64,000 bases of DNA from Mucilaginibacter mali (GTDB lineage Bacteria; Bacteroidota; Bacteroidia; Sphingobacteriales; Sphingobacteriaceae): NCBI RefSeq assembly GCF_013283875.1, contig NZ_CP054139.1, positions 620,001 through 684,000 on the forward strand. Direction: 5' to 3'. The position numbers and the translations under genes were made by a program. The notes under the pieces were generated by a model, which saw nothing but the letters and a program-made list of their open reading frames with translations, was not told where the DNA came from and did not search any database. Of the stretch, positions 8,437 through 17,504 are shown in pieces; positions within the stretch are counted from its first letter, which is position 1; each line of letters starts with the position of its first letter.

Positions 8437-8566
8437 CATTGCCGTTGACTTTAGTCAACGGATAATAGCGGTAGAAAAGGGGCTTTGGCCAAAAACCTTA
8501 ACGCGGTTTTCGGCTAAAGCCCTTTCGTTTGATTTTATATTCCGTTGACTAAAGTCAACGGCAATG
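8437..8566. repeat. Nested palindromic element with 26-bp perfect terminal inverted repeats
   Basis: Arms at 8437-8462 and 8541-8566 are exact reverse complements over 26 bases, and each arm is itself a palindrome (CCGTTGACT-TT-AGTCAACGG). An inner pair, AAGGGGCTTTGGCC and GGCTAAAGCCCTTT, pairs as well. It lies between two convergent genes and may end transcription from both sides. No coding sequence is inside. Confidence 0.92.
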
Positions 8567-8595
8567 ATTTTTCAGAAGCCTGGACTGCCTGATGA

Positions 8596-9456
8596 TTAAT
8601 GCAGGTGCTTGCGCTTCAGCAAACCGCCGGTAGTATCATCAATACTTTGCTGTACAATAAACGCCTTCGGGTCGATATCCAGCACCAGGCCTTTGATGGA
8701 CGGGATCTCTAAACGGGTGGCCACGGTAAAGATGATATCACGCGGATCGTTGATCAGGCCGTCCTTGCCAAAACCATGTTTGCCCTGGTAAACGGTAACG
8801 CCGCGGCCCAGGTTTTCGGTAATGGCAATACGTATCTCTTCGCTTTTGGTAGATACTACGGTGATGCCGGTATACTGCTCGATACCGTTTAAAATAAAGT
8901 CGATCATTTTAGATGCCGACAGGTAGGTGAGTATCGAGTACAGGGCCGATTCTATCCCCAATAAAAAAGCCGCGACGCCGAATATCACTACATTCAGTAT
9001 CAATATCACGTCGCTCACTTTTACTATCTGGGCCTTGCGGCTTACCAGCAGCGCGGCAATTTCTGTCCCGTCAAGCACGGCCCCGCCACGGATAGACAGG
9101 CCTACGCCAGTCCCCAAAAATACACCGCCGAATACCGCGGTCAATAACTTATCATGCGTAACATCGGGAAACTCTACCAAAGCCAAACAAACCGAAAGCC
9201 CGGCGATAGCCATGGTACTTTTCACCGCGAATTTGCGGCCCAGTTTACGATAACCCAGCCACAGGAAAGGTACATTGATAACAAAAATGAGCAGGTAAAG
9301 CGGAATAGGCGTAACATCGGCTACCAGGATGGAAATACCGGTTACCCCACCATCAATAAAATGACTGGAAAGCAGGAAGCCCTTCAGCCCCATGGCAGCC
9401 GAAAATATGCCCAAAATAATAATAAAGGAATCTTTAAACAGGTCGCGTACTTTCAT
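8596..9456 (-). CDS. YitT family membrane protein (DUF161/DUF2179)
   Basis: Starting at the ATG at 9456 (MKVRDLFKDSFIIILGIFSA) the protein has 286 residues; an upstream Met at 9486 would add ten. The first two thirds contain about five or six membrane segments with the family motif HFIDGGVTGIS. The last part, from GITVVSTKSEEIR on, is the soluble DUF2179 domain, ending near FIVQQSIDDTTGG. YitT proteins are widespread inner-membrane proteins without an established transport activity. The gene faces porP/sprF across the palindromic element and does not look cotranscribed with anything. Confidence 0.9.
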   Translation of the reverse strand: MKVRDLFKDSFIIILGIFSAAMGLKGFLLSSHFIDGGVTGISILVADVTPIPLYLLIFVINVPFLWLGYRKLGRKFAVKSTMAIAGLSVCLALVEFPDVTHDKLLTAVFGGVFLGTGVGLSIRGGAVLDGTEIAALLVSRKAQIVKVSDVILILNVVIFGVAAFLLGIESALYSILTYLSASKMIDFILNGIEQYTGITVVSTKSEEIRIAITENLGRGVTVYQGKHGFGKDGLINDPRDIIFTVATRLEIPSIKGLVLDIDPKAFIVQQSIDDTTGGLLKRKHLH

Positions 9457-9585
9457 AGGTTCCCAAATATAACCGATTGTAACCAATTTTTAGCCTGTAA
9501 ACAAGACTGAACGATAGGTTAATTATCAGGAAAAAGGCATTTGCTTAATGCCATTAATTTGTACCAAACCAATACAACAAACGAT

Positions 9586-10071
9586 ATGAAAAGATCTCAA
9601 TTGCCTATAGTATGCTTTTTATTGCTTGCAACCTTATGTGCGTTTACCTTAAAACAAGACAAAACCGAAAAGGATGAACAAGTATTTTTTAAACATGCTG
9701 ATGAAGCGCTGTCAGCCATTGAGCAGGGTGCAGGTAAGCTGAATATTAAAGGAGTGGCTATTGTGATGTTCGTTCCCGGCGATTCGGTTAGATCATGGGT
9801 GTCGAAAATGAAAATTGTGGGGCAGATGAAAAAAGGTAGTTCCAATCTGTTGGGCGTAGCAAGCGCTAAAGCTGCGGAAATGGCCGATACTTACCAGGAT
9901 AGCGGCAGCGGCATCCGCCCGCCTTTAAAAGGAGAATATGGCTACAAGGGCGGTGTGATGAAAAAGGTTAGATCAGGCTATGTTATGGCCGTTTTCTCGG
10001 GTGGTAGTCCCGATCAGGATAAGGAAGCGGCTACAGGCGGGGCAGAATTGCTGGCCAAATATTTTAATTAA
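9586..10071 (+). CDS. HbpS/GlcG-like (heme-binding PF03928-type) exported protein
   Basis: The ATG at 9586 gives 161 residues with an N-terminal signal-like stretch (KRSQLPIVCFLLLATLCAFT). The body fits the HbpS/GlcG family: ALSAIEQGAGKLNIKGVAIVMF, then GVASAKAAEMADT, and the closing motif FSGGSPDQDKEAATGGAELL, which resembles the usual SGG-PxQDxxVAxAG ending. Family members bind heme or oxidised small molecules; activity here is unproven. A Met at 9541 is possible but would bury the signal peptide. The last four bases overlap the stop codon of the convergent cupin gene. Confidence 0.72.
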   Translation: MKRSQLPIVCFLLLATLCAFTLKQDKTEKDEQVFFKHADEALSAIEQGAGKLNIKGVAIVMFVPGDSVRSWVSKMKIVGQMKKGSSNLLGVASAKAAEMADTYQDSGSGIRPPLKGEYGYKGGVMKKVRSGYVMAVFSGGSPDQDKEAATGGAELLAKYFN

Positions 10072-10409
10072 GCCTGTTTTAAAAAGTCGCCATCAACAAT
10101 CAGCAGCTTTACCCCATTGGCCGATATGGAGCGGTGCGAACTCATCTCATCCGACACTACATAGGTCATCCCTTTTGTTAATTGAAAAACTTCGCCGTTT
10201 TGCAGTTCGCTTTCAAAGTCGCCTTCCAGGCAATGCACAATATGGCCCTTTTGGCACCAATGGTCGGCCAGGTAACCAGCCGAATATTCCACTATGCGCA
10301 ACCGTAAACCAGCCAATTGCAGGGTTTGCCAGTAAGCGGTACCGGTTTCGCCGGGATGTATAGTTTTAGGAATATTATCCCAGTTGATGGTTTGGAAAGG
10401 ATAGTTCAT
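10068..10409 (-). CDS. DHCW-motif cupin fold protein
   Basis: The ATG at 10409 (MNYPFQTINWDNIPK) gives 113 residues; the frame is open further upstream but enters a repeat. The core reads YSAGYLADHWCQKGHIVHCLEGDFESEL, matching the DHWC-KGHI-H-L-GD pattern of a small single-domain cupin family of Bacteroidota and Proteobacteria. His and Cys residues there are candidate metal ligands. The role is unknown. It is convergent with, and overlaps by four bases, the HbpS-like gene. Confidence 0.85.
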   Translation of the reverse strand: MNYPFQTINWDNIPKTIHPGETGTAYWQTLQLAGLRLRIVEYSAGYLADHWCQKGHIVHCLEGDFESELQNGEVFQLTKGMTYVVSDEMSSHRSISANGVKLLIVDGDFLKQA

Positions 10410-10422
10410 GAAATTTAATAGT

Positions 10423-10595
10423 TTGTTATTGCGAGGAGCGTAGCGACGTGGCAATCTCATAGGCAGGTCCTATTTGCATATCCTATGAAATTATTAATGT
10501 ATTTAATGTTTTTTAAGGCATTAATGAACTTCCGTTGGTCGGTTGTCCACGCTATCGCTCGCAATTGACATGATATTGAGGTTTTATCACAATGA
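10423..10595. repeat. About 170-bp MITE-like repeat (TTGTTATTGCGAGG ... CACAATGAC)
   Basis: Its reverse complement aligns with 27883-28032 through shared blocks: GCGAGCGATAGCG-GGACAACCGACC, TCATTAATGCCTT-AAAAA, ACATTAATAAT-TCA and GGACCTGCCTATGAGATTGCC. The ends are inverted (ATTGCGAG / CGCAATGAC-like). It carries no gene. A shorter relative lies at 21313-21396. Confidence 0.85.
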
Positions 10596-10607
10596 CTAAT
10601 GATTATA

Positions 10608-11504
10608 TTAAAACCCGTTTTGCTTTAAAAAATTAGCACAACGGTCAAACCATTGGTCGGGCGTAGTTTTATTGTTCAAACCAAAGCCGTGGCCGCCGGC
10701 CTGGTACAGGTGCATTTCGGCTTTTACCTTGTTTTTTAGCAATGCCTGGTAAAACATCAGGCTGTTTTCTACCGGTACGGTTTTGTCATCCTCGGCATGT
10801 ACCAAAAAGGTAGGAGGGGTGTTAGCGGTTACCTGTTTCTCGTTACTGTACAGATCGATCAGGTTTTGCGGCGCGTCTTTACCGGTAAGGTTCACCTGCG
10901 ATCCACGGTGGGCCAGTTCGCCAAAGGTAATTACGGGGTACATCAGTACAGCAAAATCAGGGCGTACGCTGGTATTCTTCGGGTTATCAATGGCAACCTT
11001 ATCAAAATGCGTTTCGGTGGTTGATGCCAGGTGGCCGCCGGCCGAGAAACCGATAATGCCTACCCTGGCCGGGTTAATGCCCCACTCCGTAGCACGCTCA
11101 CGGATCATTTGGATAGCGCGCTGCGCGTCCTGCAGCGGGCCTATGGTTTTATCCTGCATAATCTTGTCACTTGGCAGGCGATATTTCAATACAAAGGCGG
11201 TAACACCAATTTCGTTGAATTTTTTGGCAATGGAAGTCCCCTCGTTCAGCATCGACAGACCCGAATAACCGCCGCCGGGGCATACCACTATCGCTGTACC
11301 CGTAGCCTTTCCCTTCTCGGGGAAATAAGGGGTGATGGTAGGGTCGGTAACCAGTTTGGCGTGGTTGTTACTGTCGTCCTCTACATAATCGGCAGGGGCG
11401 GGCTTGCTGTTGGGCACACCGTTTGGATATAGTTTGATCTCCTTTTCCTGGGCGAAGGCGATGGTAGATAACAGCAGGGCAAGGGGTAGTAAAAGCTTCT
11501 TCAT
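10608..11504 (-). CDS. Secreted alpha/beta hydrolase, acetyl (xylan) esterase-like
   Basis: The ATG at 11504 is preferred over one 33 codons upstream because it gives a clean signal peptide (MKKLLLPLALLLSTIAFA). The 298-residue protein has the oxyanion-hole segment VVCPGGGYSGL near residue 75, the nucleophile elbow GFSAGGHLAS with Ser154, Asp240 in HAEDDKTVP and His272 in GGHGFG. These form a complete Ser-Asp-His triad. The pattern matches the dienelactone hydrolase/BD-FAE-like esterases often found with xylan- or pectin-degrading genes. The likely substrate is an acetylated or feruloylated sugar; this is inferred from the family only. Confidence 0.88.
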   Translation of the reverse strand: MKKLLLPLALLLSTIAFAQEKEIKLYPNGVPNSKPAPADYVEDDSNNHAKLVTDPTITPYFPEKGKATGTAIVVCPGGGYSGLSMLNEGTSIAKKFNEIGVTAFVLKYRLPSDKIMQDKTIGPLQDAQRAIQMIRERATEWGINPARVGIIGFSAGGHLASTTETHFDKVAIDNPKNTSVRPDFAVLMYPVITFGELAHRGSQVNLTGKDAPQNLIDLYSNEKQVTANTPPTFLVHAEDDKTVPVENSLMFYQALLKNKVKAEMHLYQAGGHGFGLNNKTTPDQWFDRCANFLKQNGF

Positions 11505-11585
11505 ATAGCATTTGGGTTTATGCCACCTAAAGTAATAAAAAAATCGATTGCTTGTAATTAACCGCAGAGATTGCGCCCCCCAGGA

Positions 11586-11802
11586 GCTATCGTGTGGACA
11601 CATCTTTAACAGTTTGTCATTTCGAACGAATCAGCGGGGGAAAGGTGTTTTGGGGATGAGGAGAAATTATACGGCAAGTTTCGATTATGCAAAATCAGGC
11701 ATATCGTATAAGATTTCTCACCCTTTCCCTACTTTTTCCAGCCCTCCAAGGGTTCGAAATGACAAATTGTGTGTATTAGAAAAGATGTGTCCACACGATA
11801 GC
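11586..11802. repeat. 217-bp element with 22-bp perfect terminal inverted repeats
   Basis: GCTATCGTGTGGACACATCTTT (11586-11607) is the exact reverse complement of 11781-11802. Just inside, GTTTGTCATTTCGAAC pairs with GTTCGAAATGACAAA. The interior has GAGAAATTATAC and GTATAAGATTTCTC words. The element at 15419-15611 shares the layout and the inner words. No gene is inside. Confidence 0.9.
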
Positions 11803-11807
11803 CCCGG

Positions 11808-12205
11808 AGGGGAGGGCTTAAAATCTTTTAGAACCCTCTCCTTTGGATAGTAATAGCCCCATGATCAGGCAGATAAACAGGTTGCTCCTGATGAGCTCAA
11901 ATTTTAAGCTTAACCTATTTCTACCAACAGGTCATCCCCCTACGCCCAATGTCATTAAGTTAAGCTTTTAAGCCCCACCTAAATCCTCCCCCAAAGGGGA
12001 GGACTTTAAGAATTTTACGCTTGTGCAGCCTAAGTCTCCCCTACCGGGGGAGATTTAGAGGGGGCTTTATTCGTCAGGAGCGATATGTTGGTAGAAAAAG
12101 ATAGCAAGCAAGTCAGAACCCCTTCGGGGGGACCTGTAAAATGCTCATTTATCCGGCTCTGTCTAATCATGGGCTATTACGCTTTGGAGAGGGTAGGGTG
12201 AGGTA
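11808..12205. repeat. Gene-free stretch of inverted repeats
   Basis: Arms AGCCCCACCTAAATCCTCCCC (from 11971) and the matching GGGGGAGATTTAGAGGGGGCT (ending 12066) form an element of about 96 bp, with an inner CTCCCC/GGGGAG pair near 11987-12001. On either side, GCTCCTGATGAG...TTCTACCAACA (11887-11930) and CGTCAGGAGCGATATGTTGGTAGAA (12070-12094) form an outer inverted pair. No ORF or RNA gene is evident. Confidence 0.7.
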
Positions 12206-12892
12206 CTACTTTATCCGTTTATAAAACACATCCTTAAAGGTATCAGATATTGGGATCAGTTGCTCTTTAATGCGGATGCGGTCGCGTTCGATATGGTCTA
12301 TTTTATTCAGCGCCACCATATACGATTTATGCACCCTGCAAAACTGGCTCGGGGGTAGCTCCTGCGCTAACTCGCCGAAGGTTTGCGGGGTCATTACACG
12401 TTTATCACCGGTTAGGTGCAGGCAGCGGTAATCGCGCATACCCTCTACAAAAAGCAGGTCGGCAAGGTTGATCTTTTCTAAGCGGTATTCGGTCTTTACA
12501 AATATTACCTGCTTATCGGGTTGTTTGTTTGCTACGGTTAGTTTATCATAAACTTTGGTAACAGCCTGCATAAAGCGTTCAAAGGCGAATGGTTTCAGCA
12601 GGTAATCAGACACATTCAGGTCAAAGCCTTTCAGCGCGTACTGATCAAACGCGGTAGTGATGATCACCTCGGGGCGATGGTTTAACGATTCCAACAACTG
12701 TATCCCGGTAAAGCCATCCATCTGAATATCCAGGAAGATAAGGTCAACCTTTTCCGTTTTGATAAAAGCGGTGGCCTCAATGCCGTTATCAAACGTTTTA
12801 AGCAGGTTTAAAAACGGTACTTTGCGTACAAAGTTGTTTGTACGTTCCATGGCCAGCGGCTCGTCTTCAATAATGATGCAGTTAATTACCAT
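12206..12892 (-). CDS. LytTR family response regulator
   Basis: This 228-residue protein has a receiver domain at residues 1-120: acidic pocket IIEDEP, phosphoacceptor Asp55 in LIFLDIQMDG, Thr in ITTAFDQYA and Lys in LLKPF. A LytTR DNA-binding domain follows (VFVKTEYRLEKINLADLLFVEG, then FCRVHKSYMVALNKIDHI). It overlaps the histidine kinase gene by 11 bases and is its cognate regulator. Such pairs in Bacteroidota commonly regulate neighbouring or surface genes, but no target can be named from this sequence. Confidence 0.96.
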   Translation of the reverse strand: MVINCIIIEDEPLAMERTNNFVRKVPFLNLLKTFDNGIEATAFIKTEKVDLIFLDIQMDGFTGIQLLESLNHRPEVIITTAFDQYALKGFDLNVSDYLLKPFAFERFMQAVTKVYDKLTVANKQPDKQVIFVKTEYRLEKINLADLLFVEGMRDYRCLHLTGDKRVMTPQTFGELAQELPPSQFCRVHKSYMVALNKIDHIERDRIRIKEQLIPISDTFKDVFYKRIK

Positions 12893-13922
12893 TAATATTA
12901 ATGGTTAAAGTTACGCTAAACAGATCGGATGTTTTATCCAAATCTAACCGGTATTGGTTGGGGTATAAAAGATCGAGCCGGTTTTGGATCAGTTCCAGGC
13001 CCAAACCGCTGTGCTCCTGTGTTTGCATAGCCGCTTCGTCATAGACGTTTACACAGGTGAATTTAATTTGATCCTTATCAGATTTTATGGCTACACTGAT
13101 GCCCTTATCTATTTTTTTATTGGTGCTATGTTTAAAAGCGTTCTCGATAAAAGGAATAAACAGCATAGGCGCTACCAAAGTATGGCCGGTATTGCCCTGC
13201 ACAGTAAACTGTATAAAATCGGGATTAGCGGTGCGGATCTTTTGCAGCTCGATGTATTCGTTGATGTAAGCCACCTCTTTGCTTAGTGGTATCTTTTCGT
13301 CGGTGTTTTCATACAGCATAAAGCGCAATATGCCCGATAGCTTTTGCAGATAAACCGATGCCTTTTGGGGATCCTTTTCAATCAGCACATCAATATTATT
13401 CAGCGTGTTGAACAGGAAATGGGGGTTGATCTGTGCTTTTAACAGCGCCAGTTGTGCTTCAAGATTTTTTCTTTCTAATTGCTGACGCTGACGCCGTTCA
13501 GCTATCCAATTAAAAAAGCCGCGCATTACACAAGCTATGATACCGGTTATGAATAAATACGAACCATTATAAAATATTAACCAATAACTGTAATATAATT
13601 TAAATGTGAACCATGGTATATTTTTGGTTAAGAACCATATTAATAGAACCCCTAAAGCTGTAGCAACCAATGCCGTAGCGATAGCATACCAAATGAAAGC
13701 TTTTATTTTTTGCCGGTATAAAAGTTTAGGAGATAGTACCAGGTAAAATAAATAGAATACTATTAAATTTATGACATTGAAAATAATAGTTCCAAGAAAT
13801 GCAGGCGTAGTTGCATTGTCTTTAGAGAGATTCATCTGGCTATGCTGCACTATCGATATAAGCGCGGGGATTACATAAATAGCTTGGAACGCAACCGATA
13901 TCCACAAGAGTGATTTTTTCAT
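12882..13922 (-). CDS. Sensor histidine kinase, LytS/YehU (His_kinase PF06580) type
   Basis: The preferred ATG at 13922 (MKKSLLWISVAFQAIYVIPA) gives 346 residues; a Met ten codons upstream is an alternative. Four predicted membrane segments fill the first 150 residues. A short coiled coil (RRQRQQLERKNLEAQLALLKAQ) leads into INPHFLFNTLNNID, the phosphoacceptor motif of this kinase class. The ATPase part has VAPMLFIPFIENAFKHS (N box) and SGLGLELIQNRLDLLYP (G box). There is no large extracellular sensor, so the signal is probably sensed in or at the membrane. It is cotranscribed with the downstream LytTR regulator. Confidence 0.95.
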   Translation of the reverse strand: MKKSLLWISVAFQAIYVIPALISIVQHSQMNLSKDNATTPAFLGTIIFNVINLIVFYLFYLVLSPKLLYRQKIKAFIWYAIATALVATALGVLLIWFLTKNIPWFTFKLYYSYWLIFYNGSYLFITGIIACVMRGFFNWIAERRQRQQLERKNLEAQLALLKAQINPHFLFNTLNNIDVLIEKDPQKASVYLQKLSGILRFMLYENTDEKIPLSKEVAYINEYIELQKIRTANPDFIQFTVQGNTGHTLVAPMLFIPFIENAFKHSTNKKIDKGISVAIKSDKDQIKFTCVNVYDEAAMQTQEHSGLGLELIQNRLDLLYPNQYRLDLDKTSDLFSVTLTININGN

Positions 13923-14047
13923 GTTAATAGGTTTTAAGTTAAACATGATCAAAAATCATTTTTAGCATCGGGCTTGTATAAACTATTCTGCGAAGTGGAG
14001 GTTTTGACTGGCAAAACAGGGATAATATACGGCAAGATAATTTAGAA

Positions 14048-14153
14048 TTAACCACAAAGGTCACAAAGAAAAGAAACCACAAAGTACACTAAGTTTTTAC
14101 GTGCAAGGCCTTTGTGACCTTTGTGAAAAAAACTTTGTGTCCTTTGTGGTTAA
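14048..14153. repeat. Inverted repeat with TTAACCACAAAGG ends
   Basis: TTAACCACAAAGGTCACAAAG at 14048 is mirrored by CTTTGTGTCCTTTGTGGTTAA ending 14153, with further AAACCACAAAG/CTTTGTGACC internal repeats. It occupies the gap between the kinase gene start and the prfB stop, and could end transcription of prfB. Confidence 0.85.
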
Positions 14154-14170
14154 ATTGCCAACCCTATCGT

Positions 14171-15260
14171 TTATTTCGATCCCCCAAATTCCATCAGGTA
14201 GGCCTTCAGGAAGTCATCCAGTTCCCCGTCAAGAACCGCCTGCGCGTTTGATGTTTCGTGATCGGTGCGCAGGTCTTTCACTAATTTGTAGGGGTGCAGC
14301 ACGTAGTTGCGGATCTGGCTGCCCCATTCAATTTTCTTTTTATTGCCCTCGATGGCGTTGGTGGTTTCCTGGCGTTTGCGCATTTCAATTTCGTACAATT
14401 GCGATTTTAGTAAACGCATGGCGTTATCCTTATTCTGCAATTGCGAGCGCGATTCCTGGTTTTTAATGATAATGCCCGATGGTTTGTGGTATAAACGCAC
14501 AGCGGTTTCTACCTTATTTACGTTTTGCCCACCGGCACCACCCGAGCGGAATGTCTCAAACTCCACATCTGCCGGGTTGATCTCTATCTCGATGGTATCA
14601 TCAACCAGCGGGTAAACATATACCGATGCGAACGAAGTATGGCGTTTGGCATTGCTATCAAAAGGCGATACGCGCACCAGGCGGTGCACACCATTTTCGC
14701 CCTTCAGGTAGCCGTAGGCAAAATCGCCATCAAATTGCAGGGTTACGGTTTTAATCCCGGCCACGTCGCCTTCCTGGAAATCCTGTTCGGTAACTTTGTA
14801 GCCGTTCTTTTCGCCCCACATAATATACATGCGCATCAGCATACTGGCCCAGTCGCAACTTTCAGTACCGCCGGCACCGGCAGTGATCTGTAGTACGGCG
14901 TTCAACTGGTCTTCTTCGGCCGAGAGCATGTTTTTAAACTCCAGTTCTTCGGTAGCTTGTATGGCCGCGTTATACTGTTCCTGCATTTCGGCCTCGGTAG
15001 CATCGCCACCCTGGAAAAACTCGTACAACACACCGGTATCATCAATAATTGATGATAGCTTCTGGAATTGATCGGTCCAAACTTTTTTTGCTTTTATAGA
15101 GGCCAGTACCTTTTCGGCCTCTTTGGGGTGGTCCCAAAAGTGGGGACCTAAGGTTATTTCCTGCTCTTTGGCCAGCAGGCCTAATTTATTATCGATGTCA
15201 AAGGTGCCTCCTCAGGGAAGCAGCTCTATCCCTCAAGTCTTGTACTTGTTCTTTAGTCAT
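14171..15260 (-). CDS. prfB: Peptide chain release factor 2, with programmed +1 frameshift
   Basis: Translation starts at the ATG at 15260 and gives 20 codons up to CTT, then an in-frame TGA (15200-15198). Skipping one base resumes in the +1 frame with Asp-Ile-Asp-Asn-Lys and runs to the stop at 14171, for 362 residues in all, the normal RF2 length. The main frame carries the SPF tripeptide ([10 protein letters not shown]) that reads UGA/UAA and the GGQ motif ([10 protein letters not shown]) that triggers peptidyl-tRNA hydrolysis. RF2 ends translation at UGA and UAA and controls its own level through the frameshift. An annotation starting at 15031 would lose the first quarter. Confidence 0.97.
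15197..15212 (-). promoter_or_regulatory. prfB programmed frameshift signal
   Basis: On the coding (minus) strand the sequence is AGGAGGCACCTTTGAC: a Shine-Dalgarno-like AGGAGG (15212-15207) three bases upstream of the slippery CTT-TGA-C. This matches the conserved RF2 arrangement, where low RF2 lets the ribosome pause at UGA and slip +1. Confidence 0.96.
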
Positions 15261-15418
15261 AGCTACAAAGATATGTTTTTTAGTGATTGGAGGTTGGGTT
15301 GATTAGCGATTGGTTTTGTAATTTTCGAAGGATCTCACCTAAGATCCCGGCTGTTATTAAGTAAGCCGGCGTGGCGGCTTGCTTATAGAAAAGGCGATGT
15401 GCGTACTCACCAAAGTCC

Positions 15419-15611
15419 GCTACCGTGTACCCACTTTTTATTAAAAGCAGATCGTCATTTAGATAGAGCGAGGGCTGGAATGAGAAAGTGGGCGAAAGAG
15501 AAATCTTATACATGTAGCCGGTCGCACGTACAAGATTTCTCCTCACACAACCGCACCATCCTCCCCATGGCTCGTCGAAATGACAAACGTGAGATGTGGG
15601 TACACGGTAGC
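15419..15611. repeat. 193-bp inverted-repeat element, relative of 11586-11802
   Basis: GCTACCGTGTACCCAC (15419-15434) is the exact reverse complement of 15596-15611. Inside, GAGAAATCTTATACATG pairs with CGTACAAGATTTCTC, and TCGAAATGACAAA lies near the right end, as in 11586-11802. The rest of the gap 15261-16073 has no gene I can support; a minus-strand frame across it (15280-15759) is made largely of this repeat. Confidence 0.85.
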
Positions 15612-16014
15612 CAATCACGGCAAGCTCACTTACTTGCAGGGGCGGGATATTTTTGCTATATTGTATATAATCCACACGGAAATAAACCCCGCTAGGAAGC
15701 CCGAAATCACCATCATTGTACGATCCTGCAAACGAAGTTTTCGTATACACGCCAAACATACCCCGAAAATCACCCGGGTCCCGATCGGAAATGGAGGGCC
15801 TAAGTAGCTTTTCATCCCTTTTATTAAGGCCGATTGATACGAAGTTTATTTATAAAAATGGCCTCAACGCTATTTTGAACTGCGTTCTTTGATAGTTATC
15901 TGTTCAGATTTCACTACAAGGAAACATACTGGTGACTGATTTTTTGGAAAGGATTTTTTTATGATAAGATTCTACCATCGGTGAACCCATAAAGGTAATC
16001 TGTGAAATCATCAA

Positions 16015-16056
16015 ACAAAAAACGGCAGCCCTATGAACAAGGCTGCCGTTAAAAAA
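16015..16056 (-). terminator. Intrinsic terminator downstream of xylA
   Basis: AACGGCAGCC (16021-16030) and GGCTGCCGTT (16041-16050) form a 10-bp GC-rich stem with a 10-base loop. Read on the minus strand it is followed by a T-run, right after the xylA stop codon. The A-run on the other side makes it partly bidirectional. Confidence 0.9.
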
Positions 16057-16073
16057 TCGGTTTAGGAGAAACG

Positions 16074-17402
16074 TTAAATATATCTGTTGATCATATTTTC
16101 CAAATACTCCTGCCTGCCGCTGGTAACAGCAGGTTCGCCATGCTGAATGGCGTATGCTCTCAGATCCTCCAGCGATAACTTGCCATCCTCAAACGCCTTG
16201 CCCTCGCCACTATCGAACGAGGCGTAGCGACCGGCCCGGGTTTGCTTAAAGGCTGATTTTTGCAGGATATTATCCGCAGTGATCAGTGCCCTTGCAAACA
16301 TATCCATGCCACCAATATGGGCATAAAACAGGTCGGTTTGGTCTGTCGAGTTCCGCCTGATCTTCGCATCAAAATTAATGCCACCGCCCTGCAGTCCTTT
16401 AGCTTGCAAAATGATCAGCATCGCTTCAGTTATCTCGTTAATATCATTCGGGAACTGATCGGTATCCCAGCCGTTCTGATAATCGCCGCGGTTAGCGTCG
16501 ATAGAACCTAACAAGCCGGCATCCGCAGCAACCTGCAACTCATGCTGAAAGGTATGGCCAGCCAGTGTGGCGTGGTTTACTTCCAGGTTCAGCTTAAAGT
16601 CGTTGATCAGATCGTACTTCTGTAAGAAACCTATTACGGTAGCCGCGTCATAATCGTACTGGTGCTTGGTTGGCTCGCAAGGCTTTGGCTCGATAAAGAA
16701 AGTACCTTTAAAGCCCTGCTTGCGGGCATAATCCTTAGCAGTGTGCAGAAATTTGGCCAGGTGCTCCTGTTCGCGCTTCATATCAGTGTTCAGCAGGCTC
16801 ATGTAGCCTTCGCGGCCACCCCAGAAAACATAGTTCTCGCCGCCTAAGGCGATGGTGGCATCCAGCGCGGCCTTTACCTGGGCGGCACCATGGGCCAGTA
16901 CGTGGAAATCGGGATTGGTGGCGGCACCGTTCATATAACGCTTATGCGAGAACAGGTTGGCCGTACCCCATAGCAGCTTAACGCCGCTTTGGGCTTGCTT
17001 TTGTTTAGCATAGTCAACCAGTGCAGCCAGGCGACGGTCGTTCTCTGCAATATCGTTGGTATAATCTACTACGTCCACATCGTGGAAGCAGTAGTAAGGG
17101 ATATTCATTTTGGTAATGAACTCGAAAGCGGCGTCCATCTTGTCCTTAGCGCGCTCTACGGCATCGGCTTTTTCATCCCATGCAAAAGCATGTGTCGGCC
17201 CGCCGAAAGGATCGCTGCCGTTGCCTACAAAGCTGTGCCAGTACGCGCAGGCGAAGCGCAGGTGCTCCTTCATGGTTTTGCCTGCCACTACCTTATCCGC
17301 ATCGTACCAGCGGAATGCTAATGGGTTATCGCTTTCAAGTCCTTCATATTTAATTTGGCCTATGCCGTTAAAGTATTCCTTTTCGCCTAATGTTATGCTC
17401 AT
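16074..17402 (-). CDS. xylA: Xylose isomerase
   Basis: This 442-residue protein opens with the family's [19 protein letters not shown]. It has the catalytic His region ([11 protein letters not shown]), [18 protein letters not shown], the metal-binding [17 protein letters not shown] and [18 protein letters not shown], and ends [14 protein letters not shown]. All are hallmarks of the class II (long) bacterial xylose isomerase. It converts D-xylose to D-xylulose in the cytosol, the substrate of the upstream xylB product. The gene is second in a xylB-xylA operon (102-base gap) and ends at a strong terminator. Confidence 0.98.
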   Translation of the reverse strand: MSITLGEKEYFNGIGQIKYEGLESDNPLAFRWYDADKVVAGKTMKEHLRFACAYWHSFVGNGSDPFGGPTHAFAWDEKADAVERAKDKMDAAFEFITKMNIPYYCFHDVDVVDYTNDIAENDRRLAALVDYAKQKQAQSGVKLLWGTANLFSHKRYMNGAATNPDFHVLAHGAAQVKAALDATIALGGENYVFWGGREGYMSLLNTDMKREQEHLAKFLHTAKDYARKQGFKGTFFIEPKPCEPTKHQYDYDAATVIGFLQKYDLINDFKLNLEVNHATLAGHTFQHELQVAADAGLLGSIDANRGDYQNGWDTDQFPNDINEITEAMLIILQAKGLQGGGINFDAKIRRNSTDQTDLFYAHIGGMDMFARALITADNILQKSAFKQTRAGRYASFDSGEGKAFEDGKLSLEDLRAYAIQHGEPAVTSGRQEYLENMINRYI

Positions 17403-17504
17403 GGTTGATTAGTTGTAGTCCGGATTCGGTAAGACCGAAAGTCCGGACGATGATTATTATGTTTATATTATACTATTAATTGCTTACTGCCAAGTGCAAA
17501 CTGT

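Noticed and set aside
15280..15759. 159-residue minus-strand reading frame in the gap upstream of prfB
   Set aside because: Most of it is the inverted-repeat element at 15419-15611 and its flanks; composition is not protein-like and no family or ribosome-binding site supports it.
15630..15815. 61-residue minus-strand frame with a hydrophobic middle
   Set aside because: It could be a short membrane protein, but it has no neighbour, clear ribosome-binding site or family, and it overlaps repeat-rich DNA.
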